From assembly GCA_003013855.2 (NCBI GenBank), contig ML058453.1, positions 868,001-932,000 on the forward strand: DNA of 64,000 nt. The letters are read 5' to 3'. The notes under the pieces were generated by a model. It ran no database searches and was not told the DNA's origin. It saw nothing but the letters and a program-made list of their open reading frames with translations. A program made the position numbers and the translations under genes. Numbering within the stretch: the stretch's first letter is position 1; each line of letters opens with the position of its first letter. Of the stretch, positions 23,808 to 34,953 are shown piece by piece. Source of the DNA: Liriodendron chinense. Lineage: Eukaryota > Streptophyta > Magnoliopsida > Magnoliales > Magnoliaceae.

Positions 23808-24209
23808 CCGTTATGAAGCCTAGTTTCTCTTCTCTCTCTCTCTCTTTGTACTGTTATGAAGCCTAGTTTCTCTGGGCTTTTTTATAAAGCCCTCTCTCCT
23901 ATGGCATGGTCTTATAAGGAGGAACATGGGTAGAGAGAGGGTGTTATCTTCTTGTGGGTGAGAGGTTTCTTGTTTAGTGGGAATGAGAAGTAAACTTTAT
24001 AATTTGGTTTCTCTTATTTTAGTGAAGGAAAAAACTTTGTATTGCTATACCATGGAGTAGGCATAATATTGCTTAACCATGTAAATCTTCACACCTCATA
24101 CCTTTTGTGTTTTGGTTTGTTTTGGCATTGGCTTTTTGGCTTTGGATCTTTTTTCTATGGTTCTGGGTTATAGGCATCGAACGTTTGTAGGTGAGGAGCC
24201 TGTGCAACA
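23711..24209 (+). repeat. 5' LTR of the deleted copia element
   Basis: It starts TGTGGTAGTCTCCTAG and ends GTGCAACA. It contains a pure CT run (23757-23804) and a duplicated segment (gttatgaagcctagtttctc occurs twice), both absent or shorter in the 3' LTR, which explains its extra ~46 bp. Confidence 0.8.
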
Positions 24210-24211
24210 AC

Positions 24212-24222
24212 TAGTATTAAAG
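24212..24222 (+). promoter_or_regulatory. Worn primer-binding site (tRNA-Met type)
   Basis: The sequence tagtattaaag lies two bases after the 5' LTR. The usual plant copia site is TGGTATCAGAG; the three differences are all G-to-A or C-to-T, as expected from decay of methylated cytosines. Confidence 0.65.
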
Positions 24223-24899
24223 TTTTAGTTTGATTTTGGTCGATTTGTGGTCTTTTGGTTTATACACTTTTTAACAATTTGTTGGCTATTAAAGGTGTGT
24301 AAAGGCTATAAAGACATTGAATGCAAAGTTTAAGGAGGAGAAATTTGATGAAAATAAAATTTTAATATGTGGCAGGTTAAGGTATATGTGATTTCTTAAT
24401 TAGTTCAGCAAAATTGCAAAAAGTATTGAAGAGAATATTGAAGAATACAACATTATCTAATAATGAGTAGAAAGATTTCAACTTGAGTGCTATGAGCACA
24501 ATCCACTTGTGTCATTAACAAGAACTCTCAAGAAAAGCTTTAGAAAAAAATTGAGAGGTTTTTAAATGACAAAGGCCTAGACTAACAGGTTGTATCTAAA
24601 AAAGAAGATATATAATTTAAAAATAAAAGAATATATGTTTGTTTATCACCACTTTAATAACTTTAATAAATTCTTTTGCCAATTAATTATTAAGCATTGA
24701 TGTGAAAGTTAAAGAAAAGGATAACGTTTTAATTTTATTACGTTCGCTTCTTCCATCATATCAGTACCTTGTTACTACTTTAATTTATGGGCAGACTAGT
24801 ATGAAGAGGAATAAACACTGAAAGTTTAGTCGCAAGAGACAGATCTACAAAAAAGGAATAAAAAATTAAGGTACTAGATATAGATTAAAATCTAAATAT

Positions 24900-25030
24900 G
24901 AAAAGAAAAACATAAAGTGTTACTATTGCAAAAAAAATTAGCACATAAAGAATGAATGTTATAGACTCAAAGAGAGAAAAAGAAAGAAAAATCTTCATAT
25001 GCAATGAGTATAGGCAGAAAGTTCTTGTAA
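24900..25030 (+). pseudogene. gag zinc-knuckle remnant
   Basis: Reading from 24918, codons for Cys-x2-Cys, then His, then Cys at CX2CX4HX4C spacing end at 24959. A stop codon (tag, 24939-24941) sits just before the His. This is the RNA-binding knuckle of copia Gag. Lysine-rich codons follow. Not functional. Confidence 0.65.
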
Positions 25031-25129
25031 TGAGAGGATTTTGATTAGGTTCAGCATGGAGAACTCTAAATCAGTGTTTATTTTTATTCCTACTTATTTA
25101 ATTTAAGCTTTCAACAGCTCAGTCACAAG

Positions 25130-25654
25130 TACAGATGATGTGAGGGACCATGTCATATGTTTCTTACTCTAGTGCAGTTGGTAGCATGATGTATGCCATG
25201 ATGTGCACGCGGTTAGACATTTCACATGCAATTTTGTAGTGAGTAGGTATCTAGAAAATTCATAAAAGGTACATCGACAGGCCATGAACTGGTGCTATGC
25301 TACTTGAAAAAACTCAATGTGTTGTTTTAGTGTTTGATGGGAATAGTGATAAAAAAAAATATCATTAAATAAGTGAATGTTGATTTCGCTTGTGATTTGG
25401 ACAAGAGGAGGTTTACTAAGGACTATGTTTTCTCTTGCAGGTGGTCTGATTAGTTGAAAACGATGTTACAATTAACGATTACTTTATCTACCATTGAGGC
25501 AAAGTATATGGTTGTTATAGAAGTTATGAAAGAAGCTTTATGGTTAAAAGGCTTAGTCAATAAACTTTATTTAAAACATGAGAGATCTATAGCCAAAATG
25601 TTTTACATTCAGATAAAAATTAAGTCATATATTATGCGAGATCTGAACACATAG
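25130..25654 (+). pseudogene. Reverse transcriptase end and RNase H remnant
   Basis: About 25150-25230 encodes a stretch with the SSAVGSMMYAM-like signature that copia polyproteins carry between reverse transcriptase and RNase H. The frame from 25454 has TLSTIEAKYM followed by KEALWLK, matching the conserved TLSTTEAEY...EALWL block of copia RNase H (here Thr-to-Ile and Glu-to-Lys changes). Stops and frame changes interrupt the region. The frame ends at 25654. Confidence 0.7.
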
Positions 25655-25898
25655 ATGTTCGGTATCATTATATCCCATAGGTTATCTCTAAAGGTGCAGT
25701 GTCATTGCAAAAGATTCATACTAATGGACATAGCAAATATATTGACAAAGCTTATTATAAGAGCTAAAAAAGTTTATTTGATGTAAGACTTCTCTTGAGC
25801 TTGGTATTACTTAGTGATTTGTGATGTTTAAGCAGCTGTTACTTGGAGTGCTTTTGTCTTTCAGGCTATTAGAGAAACCAATCTTCAAGTGGGAGAAT

Positions 25899-26351
25899 TG
25901 TGGTAGTCTCTTAGTGGGAGACGTCAACTAGGGACGTATCCCCTCTCATCTCTCTCCCTCTCTCTAACTCTTTCACCCTATATCTTTGTACGGTTATGAA
26001 GCCTAGTTTCTCCAGACTTTTTTTTACAAAGATCTCTCATTGTAGTATGGTCTATTCAAGAAGCATGGGTAGATAGAAGGTATCATCTTCTTATTGGTGA
26101 GAGGTTTTTTGTGCAGTGAGAGTAAGAGTGAGAGGTAAGCGTTGTAATTTAGCTCTTTTATTTTGGTAAATAAAAAAGCTCTAAATTGTTGCCCCGTGAA
26201 GTAGTCATATTGCTACACTACATAAATATTTGTGTCATTTGTCTCTCGTGTTTTGGTTTATTTTGGCCTTTGGCCTTTTGGCTTTGGATCTTACATTTCT
26301 TATGGTTTTATGTTGCTGGCATCAAACCTTTGGAGGTGAAATTATGTAACA
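25899..26351 (+). repeat. 3' LTR of the deleted copia element
   Basis: It starts TGTGGTAGTCTCTTAG after a purine-rich 'caagtgggagaat' tract (25885-25898), the presumed plus-strand primer. It shares 'acggttatgaagcctagtt', 'agaagcatgggtag' and 'cttttggctttggatctt' with the 5' LTR. Confidence 0.8.
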
Positions 26352-26940
26352 AATATGTCAGGTAGTTTTATTATCTATGCCAAACTCATGCCGTACTAAA
26401 CTTCAAATGCACATTCATTTTAGCCCTAGGCTTTATATGGTGGTTTTCTTATGTCACGCCCTGAAATTTAAGTTGGCCTTACTCCATTTCATATCCTAAG
26501 TCATAATTTTTATTTTAAGCGTTTACAACCATAATTCATAGAAAGTCACATGTAATAAACTAAACTTTCCTAAAATGAGTCCAATAAAAAGTTTAATTAC
26601 AATAATCTAGACTGCTCAGTGCTTCCACTATATTTTTTCATCGAATACAACTAGAAAAGACAAGTATGATTAGATAAAAAACTAGATATTCGCTCCCTGG
26701 ATAAACTCTATACACTGAAATATTATTGAAGTGGGGTAAGCACACAACTTAATGGGATCATATCCTTCCAACTTTTGAAATTTCTGAATTTAAACAACTA
26801 ATGAAATATAATCAAAATAAAGCATAAAGAAAGTAATATAATGTACATTGTAACTCAAGAGATGCGATACATACAATGCTTTTATAAATAATAATGTAAA
26901 CAAACATAACCATTTATCCGTGTGTATTTTTAGAAATGTT

Positions 26941-27295
26941 TAGGGCAGAGCACCATGTGCATTATTTTTGGACGATTTCCGAAAATCCAAAGCAGAGCAT
27001 CATGCACGTCATTTTAGAAACATGTGAAATACATGTTAAGAGAATCCAAGTCAGTGCACCATGTGTGATATTTTAGGGACTCATGAAATGCATGTTAAGG
27101 GAAATCAAGACGGTGCACTATACGCAATATTTTAAAGACTCATGAAATACACATTAAGGAAAGCTAAGGCAATGCACTATGCACGGCATTTTAGGAAGCC
27201 CGAAGTAGCGCACCTTTATGAAGCCTATGGCAGAGCTCTATTTGCATCATTTTAAGGAACCCAAGGTGTAACGCACCTCAGATCAAAATCTCAGT
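26941..27295. repeat. 59-bp minisatellite, about six units
   Basis: The word cac(c/t)atg(t/c)gc...attttag recurs at 26951, 26998, 27057, 27116, 27175 and 27236, so the period is 59 bp except at the outer edges. Between these words 'catgaaata(c/t)a(c/t)(g/a)ttaag' recurs. Units diverge mostly by transitions. There is no open frame through the array. Confidence 0.8.
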
Positions 27296-27414
27296 TCCCA
27301 TTTAATGCTCATATACACGTGAAATGAATACGATCTCATAATCAGTATATTAAATCAACATATAAACATGAAATGATATGGAAAAACAAATGATTTAGAA
27401 ACTACCATAAAATG

Positions 27415-27545
27415 ATCTGGTCCACTTGATAATTAGATCAATTTCATTTTTTGGATAATGTCATAAAATGATCTAAATAAATAGATGGATGGTGTGGATG
27501 CATAATACATACATCAAGGTGGGCCCCAGGGTAACCCCACCTAAT
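27415..27545. repeat. MITE right arm, family D-like end
   Basis: The words 'aaatgatctggtccacttg', 'atagatggatggtgtgg' and 'catcaaggtgggcccc' are followed by 'ctaatccgctctc', an end like that of the element at 15195-15600. Confidence 0.5.
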
Positions 27546-28746
27546 CCGCTCTCTACACTGTGCAGCTACTCACAACAATAACTTAAAATGACAAATGTGC
27601 CCTTTAAAGCAAGTAAAATCTCAACCGTCAGATTACACTCAATAGTAAATGGTGGTATAGACGCCTAACCTCACCCCATGAATGTTGGTCCTCAAAGGGC
27701 TGGATGACCGCTAGTTTCCACAGAAGCCACTACCCTAGCAAGTGATCGTTGGTTTTGGACAAAACCACTCTCCCTCAATCGCCCTTGATATGACTCCTTC
27801 TCTTGTGTGTTATCCTTGCACCTGCCATCGTTGTAGAACTATGCAAAGTGTTGAATTGTTGATTTTCATCTATATATGCATGCACTTGTTGATAACTAAG
27901 GGTAGAGTGACAAAGGGCGAGATAACGGAGAGTGGTGTGAGGCCAGTGAGTAACCTCTGTAAGGGAGCGAGTGCCCAAATCTCGGTCAGTGAGATCACTC
28001 AGGCTAGAGAATTAGCATCCAAAACACAACCAGGGAGTGGTAGTCGAGTCAGAGGCAATCCAAAGACACCAAAGCCCTCGCCAGAGCCTAGTGGTATTAG
28101 ATCGTCGTCAAAATTTCATTATGAGCAATCATTAAAGCGGCCTAGGTAGAGAGTATGGGTACGATCGGAGACGTCCAATCATCTCTTTTGCATAAGAAGA
28201 GTATCTAATTTCTCTTTTCAACATGTCTCTTCTAGTCAAGACAAATTTCAACTCCACACATTTCAAGTAGTTTTCTCCACTTTATTTCTAATTCTGCTTA
28301 TTTTTGTTTCATTTAGCAAGTCGTTATTAAAATCCTCAAAAAATCATTAAAACCCTGTAAATAAAGACCAGTGTAGCATAAGCGGAAAAGGATTACCTAA
28401 CCCATTTCTTTTCTATAACCAATGACCTTACCCTGAGTCAATGGTGCAGATTGGTGCAGGAGTCATCTTAGGCGAAGGATTCCTCATCTTTTCTATTTTT
28501 TGGCAACTCTATAGACCCTAGCCAACTCTAGAGTTCGGAGACATTATCCGGCTAGTGGCGACTCCATAGATCCATATCGATCATTCTTATCACCTTGAGA
28601 AAGGTATTGCACAACCAAGGCAGCCAAATCTGTCTTAATTAAATCGTATACATCTTGCATGCTGAATCTAAAACTTGTGACGGTCACACATGAACATTTA
28701 TTCCTTTCTTGCCTAGTGCCAGGACAGGAGGAATTAGGGCGTGACA

Positions 28747-30840
28747 TGTGTGGGAGGGCATTCGCAGTGGCATTGTATGTTGTTTTTTAAGATACAAAGC
28801 TTTATATTGGATGCAACCTCTTTTTCAATAGTTGTTCATAAAGGGCAGGACATTTTGGTCATTTAAGAAAATTTTCTCATGTAATATAACAACCGTTTGC
28901 CAAATCAATGGACGCTAGCTTATGAAAACTTACAAAATAGGCTAGTTAACGAAAACATTTTAATATGTACCAAAAGTAAATTCGAAAAAAAAAAAAAAAA
29001 AATCAAGTACCATTTTATCAAATTCTCAAATTATTGAACTTTGTTACCATTTGATGCCACCATGTTTTAGTTGTTGAGTATAAACTGTACACATGTTTAA
29101 TGTTTTTAGAGCTTTGCGAATCCCACACGCGTGCATAGGGAAACTCATGCACACACAGCACATGGGCCCTTATGACAAACATGTGTTAGATCCAATCCAT
29201 CCATCAGAGAGGTACCAATACGTAGATGCCCTGGCCCAATATCTACCTAAGTATTAAACAAATCCACGCCAATGAAATCTTGGCCGAACTGTTCTCACCG
29301 TAGGCCTATTTCTATTATCAAGGCATACCTAATGAATGGACCGCCTTTATTTCGTGGCATGAATATCCATATAGCGAGACCTAACTGATGAATGGCTTGG
29401 ATACTCCACCTGTCTACCACTCTGGCGTCTGGGATGGCCTGTGCATTAGCTGCCACGTACACGCGGTGTACACACGTCAGCCCTAATTCGTTTTACCATT
29501 TTTGTATTCCTACAAGTCATGCGTGACGTGACTGACGTCGGTGCCTTTTATCCACTGGCCATTGAACGGTTTCGGCACTTGTTCCTGAATCCGCCACGTG
29601 GCACACTTGATCTGAGCCGTTTAGAATGTGATAATTACTTTCTAGGTGTATTCTGTAAAAAATGAGCATGATTTAGTTACCAGATGGGACACAATATTAA
29701 AATTAAATGGACGGTTGGACTAAACTCAACGGTCAGGATGTGATGTACGTGTGTGGCCTACCTGATGATTGTATTGTCGTATTTATTCATAGAATTCATC
29801 ACTTGATGAGCGGCTTGGATATTCTCAACGAAATGGAGTTTTAAAAAAAAAAAATAATCAGAGAGTTTCGTTACGTGGTATCATCCATCGATGGCGTGGC
29901 CCTTCTTATGAACGGTTTGGATTAGTGAATATGAACCCAGATTTGAGGGATACAAGTCCCACGCATCCTAGCTAACCTCAACCAAGCTTTGAAAGGAAAA
30001 AAAAATATAGTGCTTAGCCGGCGTGTACAAGGCTGCGCCGCCGCATATGCAAGCTTGGCGCACATGCGTGAAATGCTGGCATATGTGGTGGCTTGTGCAT
30101 TAGCTGTTAAGATTTTATCTTAATTAATATTGGCTCTCAAATTAATATAATATACAGAAATGTCTGAGTTTTATTCTCTCCAATGTTTGATTTGTAAAAG
30201 TGATGTTCTCTAAAAGATAAACTGATTTATAAGTTTTGAGCTCTCTAATATTATAACTTGGATTCTACAGATCCACTAATGCAACTAGGCTACGCCCATT
30301 GCAAAATCGGCCATGACGAGTAAATCCATTAGAAATTGGTTGTTGAGATATTTGGGTCAATTAATCAGCTAATTCAAAAGCGTATTTTCTTAAATTCACA
30401 CAGCTTTTCATTTTCTATAAAACTCAATAAATATAGGGGATTAAACACCAATTTTATTACTCTTTTTCAGAGGGCATAATCTTTCATTTTAATTCTCTAT
30501 TATTCTCTCTACAAGCACGTAAAGTAGGGTATCCATTCACAAAACAGTCTGACAGAACTGAAAAACTGCGGAGCAGAGTTTCTATCATCGTTTTTTTTTT
30601 TTTTTATAATTGTTACATGCAAAAACATCAAGGCATGCCGTATCTTAATTAGAAGTGGTTCACTAACAACCCAACATTGATCTCATATCATCGAGAGGAG
30701 ATGAATAACGCTTTAAGAAAGCATATTAGATAAGTACAAAGTATATTTTCTCTATTTTATTTTCCTTCAGTTTTTATTGCCTACTATCTATAGTTTCCAA
30801 CATTAGCTAACATATACGCTTGTGTGGGCTTAACAAGGCT
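28747..30840. other. Unassigned intergenic sequence
   Basis: No gene is supported. There is an A19 tract at about 28985-29002 and scattered 'gatgaatggcttggat' words typical of worn foldback elements. Confidence 0.4.
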
Positions 30841-31075
30841 CATCTATATTTTTATTACGTGCTAGGAGGCACTTGCTCCAAGGCCGCATAAGTTTTAGAT
30901 CATGCTGGCATTTGTATTCTCCCTTCAACATGGTGGTTGGACGGCATATAAACAACACAGTGGGCTAAGGAAGGTTTTCATAGTAAGCTTTTTCATCCCT
31001 ACCTTTTCTTGTAATGTGGCCTACTTGAGTTTTGGATTTACATCATTCTTGGACTTCACATAAATGCACATCCTA
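30841..31075. repeat. MITE fragment
   Basis: The loop words (taagttttagatcatgctgg, tgg + acggcatataaacaac) and right-arm start (gtaatgtggcctacttgag) are recognisable. The outer ends are missing. Confidence 0.5.
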
Positions 31076-31839
31076 GAGCAAGAGCTCAATAAATGATACC
31101 TATGTGAACGGGAGGAACTATTACATTGCATGTGTGTGCATGAGAGAGAGCCTGCGTTGAGAATTACACACATACCAACTTGCAATCGCGTGGAAATTGA
31201 GCAGTGCATGAGGCGGTCCATATAGTGAACAGACCATGTAAAAATATCATATCCATCAAGTCGATGTGCCAATCCCACCTGTTGGGCAGACTTTTGAAGA
31301 AATTGTGTAAACGGTTCATTGAGGTCCATTTGGTAAGTGTACAGGCTGATTTCTGGACATGTCATCTTTAAATGCACCGCTCAGATGTCTCATACATTAC
31401 CAGGCTAGTATCTGTGCTCGCTACGTGTAAAGGTAAATGTGGGCCAAGCAAACATTTGGTCCTATGCAATTATATATTGTAATGTAGAATAAGAACTCTC
31501 TGATGAAGGGCGTAGAATGAAGCATATTCCTTTTGCACATGGATCATATAAAGATTAAGGAGACGTTGACGAAATTCATAATTTTCATCTAAAAAGAGTT
31601 ACGGAATACGCATAGCATATGAATTTCAACCGAAATCTCATTTATGGGTGAACTAAAGTGCATCGTTTCTGTCCATTTCATCAGAAAACACATACGTGTG
31701 AACCACCTTGTGAGCCATGGCACATGAATGACATGGACACATCAAAGAGGCTGCGCAATCCTAAAAAGGGAAAACGCCAAGCTGAGTCCCTCTCAGTTCA
31801 AAAATGAGGTTTACCAACTTCACATGCGTGTGACCCTCA
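31076..31839. other. Unassigned sequence before the LTR element
   Basis: A 118-codon minus-strand frame (31021-31377) spans part of it, but its last third lies in MITE sequence and no motif is seen. Not called as a gene. Confidence 0.4.
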
Positions 31840-32461
31840 TGTTGGGCTTGGACGCCTCAAACCTTCTTGCATGAAAACCACCGACTGGTCAGCCGACCGG
31901 TCGATCACGTTGGAGATGAAGACAGTAGGGTATCTGGAGCTTTTTTGGGCCATTCGACCGGTCGGCCAACCGGCCGGTGGGGGGGTTCCGACCGGTCGGG
32001 CAGTTTCCTTTTTGGACTTAGTTTCTTGCGCGGTTTTACGCAAAGAATTTCTAATTCCGATTTTCTCTTATTTAAGAAGATGTAATCCGAGATTAGGATG
32101 GCCGCCAATGGGCCAAGGGATTGAGAGGGTTCTAGGGTGAGAGAAAGAGCTAGGGAGGAAGCTTGGACTTCTCTGGGTTGAGGGAAAGGGTTGTGGTTGT
32201 CCTTCTCATGTGAGAATTAGCTTCAGGTAGCTTGAGATTTCTCTTGTGGGCTGTGATCCATGGTTTTCTTCTGTAATCTCTTGTAACTTCTGATTTATAG
32301 TGGATTGGTGTCGCTTTGTGCCTTGGTTTTTACCCTTGAGGGGTTTTCCACGTAAAAATCGGATTGCCTTCTTGTGTGTGATGATTTGCTTGTTGATTGC
32401 CGTTGTGGTGTGTTCCTCGCCTACTTTGATTGCTTCCACTGCAGGGCTCCTAACCCCAACA
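31840..32461 (+). repeat. 5' LTR of the short element
   Basis: Contains a U3-like region with repeated GACCGGTC palindromes (31880-32000), 'ctcttatttaagaagatg' as a TATA-like core (about 32065-32082), and a T-rich downstream region. Ends CCCCAACA. Confidence 0.85.
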
Positions 32462-32463
32462 AG

Positions 32464-32474
32464 TGGTATCAAAG
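32464..32474 (+). promoter_or_regulatory. Primer-binding site (tRNA-Met type)
   Basis: tggtatcaaag begins two bases after the 5' LTR and differs from the usual TGGTATCAGAG by one G-to-A change. Confidence 0.75.
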
Positions 32475-32892
32475 TTAAAAGTTGGGAAGGCGGCAGAGAG
32501 AATCTGGGCGAGACATCAATGACGTCTTCTAGCATGAGATTAATTGTGGAGACGGATTCCGTGAAAGAAAAACATGGAAAGAGATCGGTATCTATAGAAG
32601 AAGTAGAGTTGAAGAAGGTGGATCGGTACGCCGATTTCTCAATCAGGTTTGTCGACTGCAATCGGGTTTGATCGGGAGCACTATTTATGGTGGAGCTGTG
32701 GGATTGGCAGCGGGATCCACGATTGCTTGTGTGTGGCATGCGCAAGGGCCACATGAGCGAGCGGGTGATGAAGGTGCAAGTTTAAAGTTGATGAGGCATG
32801 AGAAGTGGTGGAGCTATGATGACAACGAAGTAGATCAGATGAAGATGGTGCGTGGCGAGGTGTTGCATGAAGATTTGAGTCATGGTGGAGTT
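32475..32892 (+). other. Interior of the short LTR element
   Basis: About 420 bases, purine-rich ('gttgatgaggcatgagaag', 'gatcagatgaagatgg'), with no gag or pol motif. The last bases 'catggtggagttt' look like the worn plus-strand primer (polypurine tract). Confidence 0.6.
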
Positions 32893-33503
32893 TGTTGGGC
32901 TTGGACGCCTCAAATCTTCTTGCATGAAAACCACCGACCGGTCGGTCACGTTGGAGATGAAGACAGCAGGGTATCTGGAGCTTTTTTAGGCCATCCGACC
33001 GGTCGGCCGACCGGCCAGTGGGGGGGTCCGACCGGTCGGGCAATTTCCTTTTTGGACTTGGTTTCTTGCGCGGTTTTGCGCAAAGAGTTTCTAATTCCGG
33101 TTTTCTCCTATTTAAGGAGATGTAATCCGAGATTAGGGTGGCTGCCAATGAGCTAAGAGATTGAGAGGGTTCTAGGGTGAGAGAAAGAGCTAGGGAGGAA
33201 GCTTGGAGTTCTCTGGGTTGAGGGAAAAGGTTGTGTTTGTCCTTTTCATGTGAGAATTAGCTTCGGGTAGCTTGGGATTTCTCTTGTGAGCTGTGATCCA
33301 TGGTTTTCTTCTGTAATCTCTTGTAACTTCTGATTCATAGTGGATTGGTGTCGCTTTGTGCCGTGGCTTTTTACCCTTAAGGGGTTTTTCCACATAAAAA
33401 TCGGATTGCCTTCTTGTGTGTGATGATTTGCTTGTTGATTGCCATTGTGGTGTGTTCCTCGCCTACTTTGATTGCTTCCGCTGCGGGGCTCCTAACCCCA
33501 ACA
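32893..33503 (+). repeat. 3' LTR of the short element
   Basis: Near-identical to the 5' LTR, with a few short deletions that account for the 11-bp length difference, for example around the first GACCGGTC group. The TATA-like core reads 'ctcctatttaaggagatg'. Confidence 0.85.
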
Positions 33504-33508
33504 CCTTA

Positions 33509-33794
33509 CACATGTCAAATGATGACAATGCATGGGATGATCGTTCTATTAGGTGGGATAAATTCATCGGATCTTTTGGCACGAAAATCAGGCCAGGTCC
33601 ACAGCATTAAAAATTAAAGTCCAAAAAGGATGGCTGCCAAGAAATAACCGTCAGATTACTATGTAGACTGTGGACGACCGAATGGTAAAGGTGTCTGATT
33701 TTTTAATAAAAAGATCTAAACACTGGACCAGATGGAAAAAAATCAGGTCACGAACACGTGTCGCTTCGTGTGGATAGGGGATGCGGCTTTGGTG
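33509..33794. other. Short unassigned sequence
   Basis: No supported feature. Confidence 0.4.
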
Positions 33795-34235
33795 GATCAC
33801 TGACTACGGGCCCACCGTGATGTGTACCGCATTTTACATCCACGCCATCCATATTTTTGACAGATCATTTTAGAGCATGATCTCAAAAATGAACTAGATC
33901 CAAATCTCCAATGGAACCCACCACAGGAAAGAGTAGTGATTTACCATTCAAAACTTTTTGTGGGCTGCAAAACTTTTTGGATTAAGGTGATATTTGTGTG
34001 GTCCCTTTATCCAGATCATTGTGACATTATCAACGGGTTGGATGGAAAATCATCATTCAGGTGGCCCCCAAGAAGTTCTAATAGTGAGTATTCAATGACC
34101 AACGTTTTCTCCGGTGTGGTCTGCTTGAGAATTGGATCTGCTTCATTTTTATGATCGTGCCTTAAAATGAGCTTTCAAAATGGATGGACGGCGTGGATGT
34201 AAGGCACATACATCAGGGTAGCCCCACATCCAAGG
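33795..34235. mobile_element. Palindromic MITE, both arms
   Basis: The outer words 'ggatcactgactacggg' (left, about 33796) and 'ggatccaccgaccac' (right, about 34234-34248) are loosely inverted. The arms 'cccaccgtgatgtgtaccg' and 'cacatacatcagggtagcc' oppose. The loop has 'aacgggttggatggaaaa'. The target duplication was not resolved. Confidence 0.6.
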
Positions 34236-34953
34236 ATCCACCGACCACATGCCTTGGGTAGTAGGATCCCATACGTACGTGTGGTGAGGTTCGGCCGTGC
34301 ACCAAGTGGGGCTAACGGTGAATAAGTCTTGTCCCACATGTACATTGCAGAGAGGCTATTCGCTAAATCTATTGTTAATCGTATATTTTTCTGATCCAAG
34401 TGTGGCCCACCTGAAGCATGGATCTATGTGATTTGCATTCTATGGTTGATAATGATCGGTCCCACCTAATGATCGGACATGATCACGTGTAAAAGTGCCT
34501 TGTTAATGGAGAGGATGTCACGGGGACATCTCAGTGGGCCCACAAAATCTCTGTGAAAAGGGCTCCATAGATCTATGTTATTAATTAAAAAAAAAAAAAA
34601 ATGAAGGTTTTGCTGCAGGACATTCTACGTACTGCAATAAGATAGGTGGGGAATTTTTAAGCCTTTGAATCTTGGTCCTCTTGCAGTAGGATGGGTGGGG
34701 AAATTTTTAGCCTTTGAATCTAAGTTATTTTCTAATGATCCAAACCGTTTATGTGATCCATCGATCCTAGTATTAGCCTTATTAATGTGGTAGGTGATAT
34801 TTAAGGTGTGGCCAATCTATAACAACCGTTGGATCTCATGCAATCATAACAAGGAGGTAATTGTGCACTAGCTGGACGTAAGCAATATGATCCAGCTAGT
34901 TGTGCGAAACCTCGTAGATTAATGCCATTTTTATCTATTTACAAGCAGTGCAA
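34236..34953. other. Unassigned intergenic sequence
   Basis: No gene. Two near-identical 'aggtggggaa(t/a)tttt' + 'agcctttgaatct' segments occur about 60 bases apart (near 34645 and 34692), a small direct repeat. There is an A13 tract near 34589. Confidence 0.4.

Larger units (their letters stand above)
23711..26351 (+). mobile_element. Deleted Ty1/copia retrotransposon
   Basis: Two direct LTRs (23711-24209 and 25899-26351), each starting TGTGGTAGTCTC and ending near CAACA/TAACA, bound a 1.7-kb interior. The flanking 5-mers gatgt (23706-23710) and aatat (26352-26356) differ only by two G-to-A changes, compatible with one worn target duplication. The interior keeps, in order, a worn primer-binding site, a gag-like zinc-knuckle region with a stop, then a jump to the reverse transcriptase/RNase H end. 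Protease, integrase and most of reverse transcriptase are missing. Confidence 0.8.
26452..28746. mobile_element. Region bounded by inverted TGTCACGCCC ends
   Basis: TGTCACGCCCTGAAATT (26452) and AATTAGGGCGTGACA (to 28746) are inverted copies. The form TGTCACGCCC...GGGCGTGACA is known from ends of some large plant LTRs and other repeats, so this may be one long solo LTR. The flanking 5-mers (tctta / tgtgt) do not match. Inside lie a 59-bp minisatellite (26941-27295) and a MITE right arm (27415-27545). The 135-codon frame at 27742-28149 matches nothing I recognise. Confidence 0.45.
31840..33503 (+). mobile_element. Short non-autonomous LTR retrotransposon
   Basis: Two direct LTRs (31840-32461, 622 bp; 32893-33503, 611 bp) start TGTTGGGCTTGGACGCC and end CCTAACCCCAACA. 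The interior is only 431 bp. The flanking 5-mers cctca (31835-31839) and cctta (33504-33508) differ by one C-to-T change, a probable target duplication. A primer-binding site follows the first LTR and a purine-rich tract precedes the second. The interior has no recognisable gag or pol, so movement would depend on another element. The LTRs are too long for classical TRIMs; it could be a deletion derivative of a larger copia family. Confidence 0.85.

Noticed and set aside
26941..27295. CRISPR-like array
   Set aside because: Units are divergent tandem repeats of 59 bp without conserved short repeats and unique spacers; plant context.
27742..28149. 135-codon plus-strand open frame
   Set aside because: No recognisable domain, it lies inside a repeat-bounded region, and composition is not gene-like.
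31021..31377. 118-codon minus-strand frame
   Set aside because: Overlaps a MITE fragment and has no recognisable motif.
32206..32754. 182-codon minus-strand frame across the short LTR element
   Set aside because: It runs through an LTR boundary and the primer-binding site, so it is chance coding in repeat DNA.
32668..33156. Overlapping 155-162-codon frames on both strands
   Set aside because: They span interior and LTR sequence and exist on both strands over the same bases.
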